Shown: positions 42,514 to 50,507 of the stretch, one piece after another
How positions within the stretch are numbered: the first letter of the stretch is position 1
How the letters are laid out: each line of letters opens with the position of its first letter
Source: Rhodobacteraceae bacterium UBA6796
Lineage (GTDB): Bacteria; Pseudomonadota; Alphaproteobacteria; Rhodobacterales; Rhodobacteraceae
Reading direction: 5' to 3'
DNA length: 64,000 nt
NCBI GenBank assembly: GCA_002452815.1
Contig: DKFM01000001.1
Coordinates: 83,779-147,778, forward strand
Position numbers and translations under genes: made by a program
The notes under the pieces: generated by a model
Databases searched by the model: none
Told to the model about the DNA's origin: nothing
The model's input: only the letters and a program-made list of their open reading frames with translations

Positions 42514-43212
42514 TTAGGCGCTCATCTGGTTGTGTCGGCGCGACAGCATCTGCTTGGCGGTTTCCACGGCAACAGCGGCATCGCGGCAATAGGCGTCGGC
42601 GCCGATGGCCTTGCCGAACTCTTCGTTCAGCGGGGCGCCGCCGACCAGCACCAGATATTTGTCGCGCAGGCCTTTTTCCTTCAGCGTGTCGATCACGACC
42701 TTCATGTAGGGCATCGTGGTGGTCAGCAGCGCCGACATGCCGATGATATCGGCGCCTTCACGCTCGGCGGTATCCAGATAGTTCTCGACCGGGTTGTTGA
42801 TGCCCAGATCGACGATCTCGAAGCCTGCGCCTTCCATCATCATCGCGACAAGGTTCTTGCCGATGTCATGGATGTCACCTTTGACGGTGCCGATCACCAT
42901 CTTGCCCATCCGCGGCGCACCGGTTTCGGCCAGCAGCGGTTTCAGGATGGCCATGCCGCCCTTCATCGCATTGGCCGCCAGCAGCACCTCGGGTACGAAC
43001 AGGATACCGTCGCGGAAGTCGTTGCCGACCACCGTCATCCCCGCGACCAGCGCCTTGGTCAGGATGTCATAGGGCGTCCAGTTGCGGTCAAGCAGGATGC
43101 CGACCGCTTCCTCGATCTCTTCCTTCATGCCGTCGTAAAGATCGTCATGCATCTGGAGCACCAGCTCCTCGTCATCCAGTTCCGAGAGGATGATATCGTC
43201 TTCATCGGCCAT
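42514..43212 (-). CDS. Corrinoid (B12-binding) methyltransferase protein, MtbC type
   Basis: A 232-residue cobalamin-carrying protein. The N-terminal B12-2-like helical cap (about 10-90, DDLYDGMKEEIEEAVGILL, FVPEVLLAANAMKGGM) precedes the B12-binding Rossmann domain with the DxHxxG motif in VKGDIHDIGKNLVAMMM, the SxL segment GMSALLTTTM and the GG motif VLVGGAPL. Such proteins accept a methyl group from a substrate such as a methylamine or betaine and hand it to a second methyltransferase. ATG 43212 follows AGGAG. Neighbouring DUF1638 and the Bmt-type gene suggest betaine-derived methyl groups. Confidence 0.93.
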   Translation of the reverse strand: MADEDDIILSELDDEELVLQMHDDLYDGMKEEIEEAVGILLDRNWTPYDILTKALVAGMTVVGNDFRDGILFVPEVLLAANAMKGGMAILKPLLAETGAPRMGKMVIGTVKGDIHDIGKNLVAMMMEGAGFEIVDLGINNPVENYLDTAEREGADIIGMSALLTTTMPYMKVVIDTLKEKGLRDKYLVLVGGAPLNEEFGKAIGADAYCRDAAVAVETAKQMLSRRHNQMSA

Positions 43213-43381
43213 AGCGCGGTCTCCTGATGGCGGTCTTGATACTGTGATGCGGGCAAAGCCCCCGGGATACTTGGCAATTTGCGACATGCGCCGTTCTGTC
43301 CCCGACCTGAGGCTGATGGGGCAGGCGTGCAATGCGGCGAATCTCTTGGCAACTGTTCCCAGTTTGTTCTAAATCTGGGAC

Positions 43382-44479
43382 ATGAGCCTCTTGCCCCTTG
43401 ATCTGCCGCCCAGCGACCCGCGCCAGCGCCTGAAAGCGCGGGGCGCGGCGCATAATCCCGTGGGGCGGTTCGAACCCTATGCCCGGCTGGTCGAGTCGGA
43501 CGGCTGGGACATTCCCGAAGAGGAACAGCTTTTGCGCACCGAGGTCAGCATTGAGCGACCGCGCAGTGTAATCACCCGCAACAGCAGCCCGGATGTGCCC
43601 TTCGACCGGTCGATCAACGCCTATCGCGGCTGCGAACATGGCTGCATCTATTGCTTCGCGCGGCCCTCGCACGGCTATCTGGGCCTGTCCGCGGGGCTCG
43701 ATTTCGAAACCCGGCTGGTCGCCCGCCCCGAAGCGCCCGAGGTGCTGGAACGCGAACTGGCGCGGCCCGGCTATACGGTGGCGCCGATCGCGATGGGGAC
43801 CAATACCGATCCCTATCAGCCGCTGGAGGCGAAGATGGGCATCACCCGGCGCCTGTTGCAGGTGCTTAGCGCGCATAACCACCCGGTCACCTTGGTCACC
43901 CGGGGCGCGGGTGTGCTGCGCGATCTGGATCTGCTGGCGGATCTGGCTGCACGAAACCTGGTTCACGTCGGTGTCAGCGTGACCACGCTTGACGATGATC
44001 TGGCCCGCAAGATGGAGCCGCGGGCGCCCGCCCCGGCCACACGCATCCGCATGATCCGGGAACTCGCCCGTGCAGGTGTGCCGGTGCGGGTGATGGCCGC
44101 GCCGATGATCCCCGGCCTCACCGATCACGCGCTCGAGGCGATCCTGACCGAGGCCCGCAGGGCCGGTGCCCGGGCCGCAGGCATGCTGGTCTTGCGCCTG
44201 CCGCACGAGGTGGCGCCGCTGTTCGCCGATTGGCTGGAACGCCATTTTCCCGCCCGGGCCGAGCGCGTGCTGGGCGCCATCGCCGCGCTGCGGGGCGGCA
44301 AGCTCAACGACCCGCGCTTCAAGACCCGGATGACCGGCGAAGGCGTCGAGGCCGATCTGTTGGCGCAGCGTTACGCCGTCGCCTGCCGTCGCCTGGGGTT
44401 TCAGCGCAGCCTTGGTCCGCTCGATTGCACGGGGTTCGCCGTGCCGCCCCGTGTGGGGGATCAGTTGGAGCTGTTCTGA
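43382..44479 (+). CDS. PA0069-family radical SAM protein
   Basis: A 365-residue radical SAM enzyme. The cluster motif CEHGCIYCFARPSH (CxxxCxxC) is at about residues 84-97, followed by YLGLSAGLDFETRL and MGTNTDPYQPLE, which are typical of the PA0069/SplB-like group. RMIRELARAGVPVRVMAAPMIPGL follows, and the protein ends with a tail containing LNDPRFKTRMTGEG. The reaction is unknown; a role in DNA photoproduct repair has been suggested only by distant similarity. The start has no strong ribosome site. It is divergent from the corrinoid protein gene. Confidence 0.9.
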   Translation: MSLLPLDLPPSDPRQRLKARGAAHNPVGRFEPYARLVESDGWDIPEEEQLLRTEVSIERPRSVITRNSSPDVPFDRSINAYRGCEHGCIYCFARPSHGYLGLSAGLDFETRLVARPEAPEVLERELARPGYTVAPIAMGTNTDPYQPLEAKMGITRRLLQVLSAHNHPVTLVTRGAGVLRDLDLLADLAARNLVHVGVSVTTLDDDLARKMEPRAPAPATRIRMIRELARAGVPVRVMAAPMIPGLTDHALEAILTEARRAGARAAGMLVLRLPHEVAPLFADWLERHFPARAERVLGAIAALRGGKLNDPRFKTRMTGEGVEADLLAQRYAVACRRLGFQRSLGPLDCTGFAVPPRVGDQLELF

Positions 44480-44517
44480 GAAAACCGGCATTCTGCGCCT
44501 CTGGCGGGTTGGGTATG

Positions 44518-44567
44518 AGTATTTGGGCCAAGAAGAAATCAGCTGTCTTCTTCTTGGCATAAATACT
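44518..44567. repeat. Intergenic repeat element, TATTT-CCAAGAAGAA subtype
   Basis: AGTATTTGGGCCAAGAAGA and TCTTCTTGGCATAAATACT form an imperfect inverted repeat with an 11-base centre. It lies between the convergent radical SAM and methyltransferase genes and is related to the elements at 32150-32199 and 62059-62090. As a long hairpin it may serve as a bidirectional terminator. Confidence 0.78.
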
Positions 44568-44585
44568 GGAACTTCCGAAGCCGGG

Positions 44586-45602
44586 TTAGCCGCGACGGCG
44601 GCCGCGGCGTTCGCGGGTGGGGGCGCCGTCGTCATCGCCGGTGCCATCCGAGGCCGAGGAGAACGGGCCGAGCTTGGCCGAAATCTCTTCGAGCGTGGGA
44701 CGCGGCCCGCGCGGGCGGGTTTCAAGCGCCGCGCGCATCGCCTTGAGGTGCACGGGCATGGTGCCGCAGCAGCCGCCGATGATCGTGGCGCCCGCATCGC
44801 GCGCGAGGCAGGCGTAATCGCCCATCAGCTCGGGCGTGCCGTCGTAATGGATGTGGCCGTCGTGGTATTTCGGAATGCCCGCATTGCCCTTGGCGATGAT
44901 CGGACGTTCCGTCCCCGCGGCGACGAAGCCCAGGATGGTGCGCATCAGGTCCGAGGCGCCGACGCCGCAATTGGCGCCGAAGGCCAGCGGCGGATTGGGC
45001 AGTTTCTCGACCAGGGCGGCCAGCTGGGCCGAGGTCACGCCCATCATCGTGCGCCCGGCGGTGTCGAAGCTCATCGTGCCGCACCAGTCCATGCCGGCCA
45101 GACGCGCCGCCTCGGCCGCGGCCTTGAATTCCTCGGGCGCCGAGATCGTCTCGACCCAGAGCACATCGGCGCCGCCCTCTTTCAGGCCTTCGGCCTGTTC
45201 GTGGAACATCTCGACGGCGAGTTCATGGGTCAGCGTGCCCATCGGCGCGAAGATGTCGCCGGTCGGCCCGATCGAGCCGCAGACCGCCACCGGGCGCCCG
45301 GCGGCATCGGCGACCTCGCGGCCGATTTCGGCGGCCAGGCGGTTGAGTTCGCGCACCCGGTTCTGCGCATTGTGCAGCTTGAGCCGGCTGGCATTGCCGC
45401 CGAAGGTATTGGTCAGGAACAGGTCGGAGCCCGCATTCACGGCACCGGCGTACAGTGCCTTGATCTTGTCGGGATGATCGGCGTTCCACAGTTCGGGCGG
45501 CTCCCCCGAGCTGAGGCCCATGTTGAACAGGTTGGTGCCGGTCGCACCATCGGCCAGAAGCCAGTCGCGGGACTGCAGGAGGCGCTCGAGCGCGTTGGTC
45601 AT
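44586..45602 (-). CDS. bmt: Betaine--homocysteine S-methyltransferase
   Basis: A 338-residue zinc methyltransferase of the homocysteine-S-methyltransferase family. Motifs are LADGATGTNLFNMGLSSGE, LTNTFGGNASRL, VAVCGSIGPTGDIFAPMG, the first zinc Cys in AFGANCGVGASDL and the Cys pair in IIGGCCGTMPVHL. Bmt-type members in Rhodobacterales and rhizobia use glycine betaine to methylate homocysteine. ATG 45602 is selected for the family start (MTNALERLLQSRDWLL). The C-terminus is basic and low in complexity (RERRGRRRG). Vicinity of betBA, corrinoid protein and DUF1638 fits betaine breakdown. Confidence 0.92.
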   Translation of the reverse strand: MTNALERLLQSRDWLLADGATGTNLFNMGLSSGEPPELWNADHPDKIKALYAGAVNAGSDLFLTNTFGGNASRLKLHNAQNRVRELNRLAAEIGREVADAAGRPVAVCGSIGPTGDIFAPMGTLTHELAVEMFHEQAEGLKEGGADVLWVETISAPEEFKAAAEAARLAGMDWCGTMSFDTAGRTMMGVTSAQLAALVEKLPNPPLAFGANCGVGASDLMRTILGFVAAGTERPIIAKGNAGIPKYHDGHIHYDGTPELMGDYACLARDAGATIIGGCCGTMPVHLKAMRAALETRPRGPRPTLEEISAKLGPFSSASDGTGDDDGAPTRERRGRRRG

Positions 45603-45705
45603 GGGGCGGGGCCTTTCCAAGATGCATCTTGCCGCGGCACAGACTGGGGCCGGGCGGTTGCCCCCCTCCTGCCACGGCTGTGCCGTTTTGGCAAATTCGT
45701 TCTGT

Positions 45706-47715
45706 TCAAGAAGATGTTGAGCCCGCTGCATGTGGCGGCGCATCGCCGTTGCCGGGCAGCGGGGGAGGGCGGCGGATCGTGCAGGCTATGTCGGCAGCGG
45801 CCAGCGCCAGGGCCGCGCGACCGGGGGCCGCGATGTAAAGCGGCACCAGCCGGGGCGCGAAACCCATCTTGAACTGACGCAGTCCGGCGCAGCCTGCGCC
45901 TGTCTCGGCCCGGCGCCAGACCAGCGCCGCGGGCCCGTCGATATGATCGGCGTCGGGGGGCAGGGCGGCCAGCGAGAACTGCCGCGCCCCGCAGGTTCGC
46001 GCCAGATCCAGGGCGGTGGCGATCAGTGCCTGCATCGTGCCGTCTGGGGCGTCGGCGCCGGGGCGCATCAGATCCAGCGTCCACTCCTGTGCGTTGGCAT
46101 GGAAGCTGGCAAAGCCCACCAGACGGCCGTTCAGATGTGCCAGGATCACCTCTTGGCGGGTAAGGTAGTCGGGGGCGAAACGGCCCATGGAAAAGCCCCG
46201 CTCTCCGCCGCGGGATGCAGCCCAGTCGGCGGCGATCCGCGCCATCGCTGCCAGCGGCAGGGGTTGGCGCGCGGGGGTGCAGACAAGCCCGGCCCTGGCG
46301 GCCTTGCGCAGCTTGCGGCGCAGGCCGGCCCGGGCGGGGATGCCCGGATCGAAGCGTTGCGGGTCGAGGCGGCAGTCCATTGCCACCGGGGCGACCGTCC
46401 AGCCTGCGCGCCGCGCGGCCACCGCGGTGCGCGCGCCGATCTTATAGAGGCAGGCGATGCGCCCCTCGGCGCGGGCGGCGCTGCGCAAGTCGGGCAGCAA
46501 GGCGACGGCGCCGGTCGGGCCGAACGCGTCGATCAGGCCGATGAGCGCCTGTGGCGTGCGCCCGATCATCCATCCCGCGCGGTGATCGGGGCAAAGCAAT
46601 ACGCCATGTTCCCCCTGATGCAGGAGGCCCAGCTCGGCCTGCGGTGCGGCGGCGATCAGCGCGGCGGCGCGGGCGCTGAGCGGGGTGGCCGGGGCCGCGA
46701 GACACTCTTGCAAGCGCATCTCTGCACCCCGTTGCGCAAAGATCAGGGCGAACATCGCCAGAATGGCCGGGGCGCCGTAATAGGCCGCACGCCACGCCAG
46801 CACCGCACCCAGCAGCGGCGCCGATTGCACGTCGGGCAGAAGCAGCACCAGCATCAGTTCGAACGGGCCGACGCCGCCAGGCGTGCCCGAGACGAAACCC
46901 GCCCCGAGCGCGATCAGGAAGGCGGGGTAGAGGGCGGCAAAGGTTATGCCGCTGGCCTCGGGCATCAGGGCCCAGAGCGCGAGCGCCGCGCAGACGGTAT
47001 CGGCGGCGGCCAGCCACAGGATGCGCCCCATCGCCGGGAGGGAGGGCAGGCGCCAGGACCAACGGCCGATGCGCCCCCCCGGCCACCACAGCGACAGCGC
47101 GATCAAGGCGCCCCCGCCGAACAGAACCATCGCCGCCAGCCCCTGCACTGCGATCTGCGGCAGGCCCTTTGACAGAGAAACCGGTGCGACCAGCATCACC
47201 GCGGCGCTCAGCATCGCCCAGGCGGCAAGGAAACTGGCCGCGACGGCGGCGGTCAGGCGGCTGGCGTCGCGTAGGCTGCTGCCTGGCAGCATCCGCCAGC
47301 GCACCAGCGCGCCGGACACCAGGCCGAAACCGACGGTTTGCGAAATCGCGATTGCAACCCAGCCCGCACGCCGCGCCTGCGATGGCGTCTGACGGGTGGC
47401 CAGAACCCGGTGCATCAGCGCGTCATATTGCGCCAAGGCGGCAAACGACGCGAAGGTGGCCAATGCGGCGACGGACCATTGCAGCGCGCTGACGGCCCCG
47501 ACGGCCGCCCAGATGGCCGCGGGATCCAGGGCGGACCACCGGTCGCGCAGCACCAGCGCAAAGCCCGCCAGCAGCGCCAGCCCCAACGCCTGCCGCCAAA
47601 GCGCACGCGGCCAGTCGGGCACCCCGAACGGCGCGTCCTGTGCGACCTGCGACTGCGCGCACTCTCCGGTCAGGGCCGCATCCGTTGCGCCCTGTGCCAT
47701 GTGGTGTTCCGACAT
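45706..47715 (-). CDS. MprF-like phosphatidylglycerol lysyltransferase-type protein
   Basis: A 669-residue two-part protein. Residues 40 to about 365 hold some 8-10 membrane helices of the LPG-synthase TM (flippase) type, with the segment GFVSGTPGGVGPFELMLVLLLP characteristic of UPF0104/MprF flippase domains. Residues from about 400 form a DUF2156-like GNAT domain (GERGFSMGRFAPDYLTRQEVILAHLNGRLVGFASFH, LRQFKMGFAPRLVPLYIA), which in MprF moves an amino acid from aminoacyl-tRNA to phosphatidylglycerol. It could also serve another aminoacyl lipid. The start at 47715 follows GGGGAGGAAAC. It lies about 100 bases upstream of bmt on the same strand. Confidence 0.85.
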   Translation of the reverse strand: MSEHHMAQGATDAALTGECAQSQVAQDAPFGVPDWPRALWRQALGLALLAGFALVLRDRWSALDPAAIWAAVGAVSALQWSVAALATFASFAALAQYDALMHRVLATRQTPSQARRAGWVAIAISQTVGFGLVSGALVRWRMLPGSSLRDASRLTAAVAASFLAAWAMLSAAVMLVAPVSLSKGLPQIAVQGLAAMVLFGGGALIALSLWWPGGRIGRWSWRLPSLPAMGRILWLAAADTVCAALALWALMPEASGITFAALYPAFLIALGAGFVSGTPGGVGPFELMLVLLLPDVQSAPLLGAVLAWRAAYYGAPAILAMFALIFAQRGAEMRLQECLAAPATPLSARAAALIAAAPQAELGLLHQGEHGVLLCPDHRAGWMIGRTPQALIGLIDAFGPTGAVALLPDLRSAARAEGRIACLYKIGARTAVAARRAGWTVAPVAMDCRLDPQRFDPGIPARAGLRRKLRKAARAGLVCTPARQPLPLAAMARIAADWAASRGGERGFSMGRFAPDYLTRQEVILAHLNGRLVGFASFHANAQEWTLDLMRPGADAPDGTMQALIATALDLARTCGARQFSLAALPPDADHIDGPAALVWRRAETGAGCAGLRQFKMGFAPRLVPLYIAAPGRAALALAAADIACTIRRPPPLPGNGDAPPHAAGSTSS

Positions 47716-47874
47716 CCGTGTTTCCTCCCCGAACCCGAATGCGAGTGTGGCGCGAAGCGGTTCACATAGGCTTAACGGAAGGCCGGTGTCGGCGGAGGAG
47801 TGGGATCTGGGTAAACAAAACCCCGCTGCGCGAAGCACAACGGGGTCGGGCCCCAAGGGGCCGGAAAATCAGGC

Positions 47875-47895
47875 GGCAGCCCGGGATGGGCTGCC
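47875..47895 (-). terminator. Possible terminator of the zeta inhibitor gene
   Basis: GGCAGCCC-N5-GGGCTGCC, an 8-bp perfect stem just past the stop codon, is followed on the minus strand by GCCTGATTTT. The distance to the T-run makes it a weak candidate. Confidence 0.4.
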
Positions 47896-47906
47896 GAAAG
47901 AGTGGC

Positions 47907-48218
47907 TCAGCTTTCGGCCAGCTGACGCTTGGCTTCGGCCAGGCACTCGGCCATTTTCGCCCGGATCGTGGCTTCGTCGCTCTTGCCTTCCAGATCGACG
48001 ATCAGCTTGCGTGCGACATCTTCGGCGCCGGCCTCCTCGAAATCGGCGACGATCAGATCCTTGGCATAGGCATCGGCTTCCGGGCCCGTCTTGCCCAGCA
48101 GACCAGCGGCCCATTGCGCCAACAGTTTGTTGCAGCGAGCCTCGGCCTTGAACTGCAGTGTCGCGTCATGGGCGAATTTGCTTTCGAAGGCGTGCTCGCG
48201 CTCGTCAAACGTGGTCAT
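47907..48218 (-). CDS. DUF1476 protein, F1-ATPase inhibitor zeta-subunit type
   Basis: A 103-residue helical protein starting MTTFDEREHAFESKFAHDATLQFKAEARCNKLLAQWAA. It matches the zeta subunit that blocks ATP hydrolysis by the F1FO-ATPase of Paracoccus and related alphaproteobacteria. The inhibitory segment is the N-terminus and the rest is a four-helix bundle (DFEEAGAEDVARKLIVDLE, TIRAKMAECLAEAK). In this order the gene is usually away from the atp operon, as here. It is divergent from purC. Confidence 0.92.
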   Translation of the reverse strand: MTTFDEREHAFESKFAHDATLQFKAEARCNKLLAQWAAGLLGKTGPEADAYAKDLIVADFEEAGAEDVARKLIVDLEGKSDEATIRAKMAECLAEAKRQLAES

Positions 48219-48437
48219 ACTCCGGTCCCCCCCTCAAAGGTTGCTCTTATCTTTCATATGGCCGAGCGCGCGCCGCGCCGCAAGCCCGCTTTCACGAAGT
48301 TTTAACTGGACAGCGCTTTGCCCTATGTCTTGCGGGGCGCGCGGCCTTGGCCTATAGGGGCGAAAAGGGCCACGCGCCCGCCCTCCGCCTGCCGCTGCAG
48401 ATTGCCGCAGCTGCGGGCCGCATCGAACGGAGCAGCC

Positions 48438-49199
48438 ATGGCACCCCGGCGCAAGAAAATCTACGAAGGCAAGGCGAAGATTCTGTATGAAGGCCCCGAA
48501 CCGGGCACTTTGGTGCAGTATTTCAAGGATGACGCCACCGCCTTCAACGCGCAGAAGAAAGCCACGATCGAGGGTAAGGGCGTGCTGAACAACCGGCTGT
48601 CCGAGTTTTTCATGACCGGGCTGACCAATATCGGCGTGCCGAACCACTTCATCCGCCGCATCAACATGCGCGAACAGCTGATCCGCCAGGTCGAGATCGT
48701 GCCGCTGGAAGTCATCGTGCGCAATTTCGCCGCAGGCTCGATCGCCAAGCGTCTGGGGCTGGAGGAAGGCACCGCGCTGCCGCGTCCGATCGTCGAATAC
48801 AGCTACAAGAATGACGCGCTCGGCGATCCGCTGGTCCCCGAGGAATACATCATCGCCTTCGGCTGGGCCAATCAGCAGGATCTGGACGACATCGTGGCGC
48901 TGGCGCTGCGGGTCAACGATTTCCTGTCTGGCATCTTCTATGGCGTCGGCATCAAGCTGATCGACTTCAAGATCGAGATCGGCCGGATCTGGGATGGCGA
49001 TTTCATGCGCCTGATCGTGGCCGACGAAATCAGCCCCGACAGCTGCCGTCTGTGGGATGTGAAGACCGGTCAGAAGCTGGACAAGGACGTGTTCCGCCGC
49101 GATCTGGGCAGCCTGACCGACGCCTATACCGAAGTGGCGCGGCGTCTGGGCGTTCTGCCCACCAACACCACCACCATCAAGCCCACGCTGATCAACTGA
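48438..49199 (+). CDS. purC: Phosphoribosylaminoimidazole-succinocarboxamide synthase
   Basis: Joins CAIR and aspartate with ATP to make SAICAR in purine synthesis. The 253-residue chain begins [16 protein letters not shown] and carries [13 protein letters not shown], the nucleotide/substrate segment [19 protein letters not shown], and [36 protein letters not shown]. Start ATG 48438 has GGAG seven bases before it. It is the first gene of the purC-purS-(60-residue protein)-purQ cluster. Confidence 0.97.
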   Translation: MAPRRKKIYEGKAKILYEGPEPGTLVQYFKDDATAFNAQKKATIEGKGVLNNRLSEFFMTGLTNIGVPNHFIRRINMREQLIRQVEIVPLEVIVRNFAAGSIAKRLGLEEGTALPRPIVEYSYKNDALGDPLVPEEYIIAFGWANQQDLDDIVALALRVNDFLSGIFYGVGIKLIDFKIEIGRIWDGDFMRLIVADEISPDSCRLWDVKTGQKLDKDVFRRDLGSLTDAYTEVARRLGVLPTNTTTIKPTLIN

Positions 49200-49210
49200 A
49201 GGAGCCCGCG

Positions 49211-49450
49211 ATGAAAGCCCGCGTTCATGTCATGCTGAAAGACGGCGTTCTGGACCCGCAGGGTGAGGCGGTGCGCCATGCGCTCGGCCATCTGGGGTTC
49301 GGCGGCGTCGAGGCCGTGCGGCAAGGCAAGGTGATCGAGCTGGATCTGGCGGCGGCCGACAAGGCTGCGGCCGAGGCCGAAGTGCGCCAGATGTGCGAAA
49401 AGCTGCTCGCCAACACGGTGATCGAGAAATACACGATCGAGATCGCCTGA
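49211..49450 (+). CDS. purS: Phosphoribosylformylglycinamidine synthase subunit PurS
   Basis: The small bridging subunit that joins PurQ and PurL in the FGAM synthase complex and channels ammonia. The 79 residues, MKARVHVMLKDGVLDPQG and VRQGKVIELDL with the helix ending KLLANTVIEKYTIEI, are typical. AAGGAG precedes it and it follows purC by 11 bases. Confidence 0.96.
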   Translation: MKARVHVMLKDGVLDPQGEAVRHALGHLGFGGVEAVRQGKVIELDLAAADKAAAEAEVRQMCEKLLANTVIEKYTIEIA

Positions 49451-49537
49451 GGATGCGCCCGGGATGCCAGGTCTTGCCATACCGGCAGGATCTGTCTCTA
49501 GTTCGGATGTTCCAGTCCAACATGAGGGAGACGATAG

Positions 49538-49720
49538 ATGTCTGATGAAAAGGATGTTGCGGTCGATCTGGCAGCCGAACTTGACCTGGTTGCAGCGCGG
49601 TTCGTGCCGGTCAAGCCGGACGATCTGAAAGAATTCGAGAAATGCGTCGCACATAACGGATGCATTTACTGCCAGCAGAAAAGCGAAAAGAAATGGGTGC
49701 GCGTGGGCTGCTACGCCTGA
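49538..49720 (+). CDS. Conserved-looking 60-residue protein between purS and purQ
   Basis: A 60-residue cytoplasmic protein with an acidic N-terminus ([16 protein letters not shown]) and a cysteine-bearing C-terminal half ([26 protein letters not shown]) with four cysteines in 24 residues. The CxxC spacing could hold a metal, or the cysteines could be redox-active. The ribosome site GGGAG precedes ATG 49538. Placement inside the purine cluster and a plausible codon pattern support it being real. I do not recognise the family. Confidence 0.75.
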   Translation: MSDEKDVAVDLAAELDLVAARFVPVKPDDLKEFEKCVAHNGCIYCQQKSEKKWVRVGCYA

Positions 49721-49793
49721 ACAACACGCCACCAGGGGCGGCCACGATGCCGCCTTTGGTGGGCCCCGCGCCCGGCCACAAAGGAGTTACGCC

Positions 49794-50462
49794 ATGAAAG
49801 CCGCTGTCATCACCTTCCCCGGGTCGAACTGCGACCGCGATCTGGCCGTGGCTTTTGAAAAGGCCGGGGCCGAGGTGGTGCGGGTCTGGCACAAGGAAAC
49901 CGCGCTGCCTGCGGGGGTCGATGTGATCGGCGTTCCGGGCGGGTTTTCCTATGGTGATTATCTGCGCTGCGGCGCGATTGCCTCGCGTTCGCCCATCGGG
50001 CAGGCCGTGGCGGATTTCGCGGGTCGGGGCGGCTATGTGATCGGGATCTGCAACGGTTTTCAGGTGCTGACCGAGATGGGCCTGCTGCCGGGCGCGCTGA
50101 TGCGCAATGCCGGGCTGAAGTTCGTCTGCAAGCCGCAGGCGCTGCGGGTGGCGACGGCTGACAGCGTGTTCACCAGCGCCTATGCCAAGGGCGACGAGGT
50201 GGTCTTCCCGATCGCCCATCACGACGGCAATTTCACCATCGACGCCGAGGGCCTGGCCCGGCTGGAAGGCGAAGATCGTGTGGCCTTCCGCTATGTCGAC
50301 AACCCGAACGGGTCGATGGCCGATATCGCCGGCGTGCTGAGTGCGAACCGCCGGGTGCTGGGCATGATGCCCCACCCCGAACGTGCGATCGAGGCCGCGC
50401 AGGGCGGCGCCGACGGGGCGGCGCTTTTCCGCGCGTTGACCGGGGTCATGGCGCAGGCCTGA
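49794..50462 (+). CDS. purQ: Phosphoribosylformylglycinamidine synthase subunit PurQ
   Basis: The glutaminase subunit of FGAM synthase. The 222-residue class I amidotransferase starts [18 protein letters not shown]. It has the substrate loop [17 protein letters not shown], the catalytic nucleophile Cys in [11 protein letters not shown], and the His and Glu in [10 protein letters not shown] near the C-terminus. GGAG precedes the start. purL is not in the window immediately after it, so the complex is encoded at separate loci. Confidence 0.97.
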   Translation: MKAAVITFPGSNCDRDLAVAFEKAGAEVVRVWHKETALPAGVDVIGVPGGFSYGDYLRCGAIASRSPIGQAVADFAGRGGYVIGICNGFQVLTEMGLLPGALMRNAGLKFVCKPQALRVATADSVFTSAYAKGDEVVFPIAHHDGNFTIDAEGLARLEGEDRVAFRYVDNPNGSMADIAGVLSANRRVLGMMPHPERAIEAAQGGADGAALFRALTGVMAQA

Positions 50463-50507
50463 GCAACGCGGCTTGTTGCGCCGGGGCGCATGACTTAAAT
50501 TCACGCC

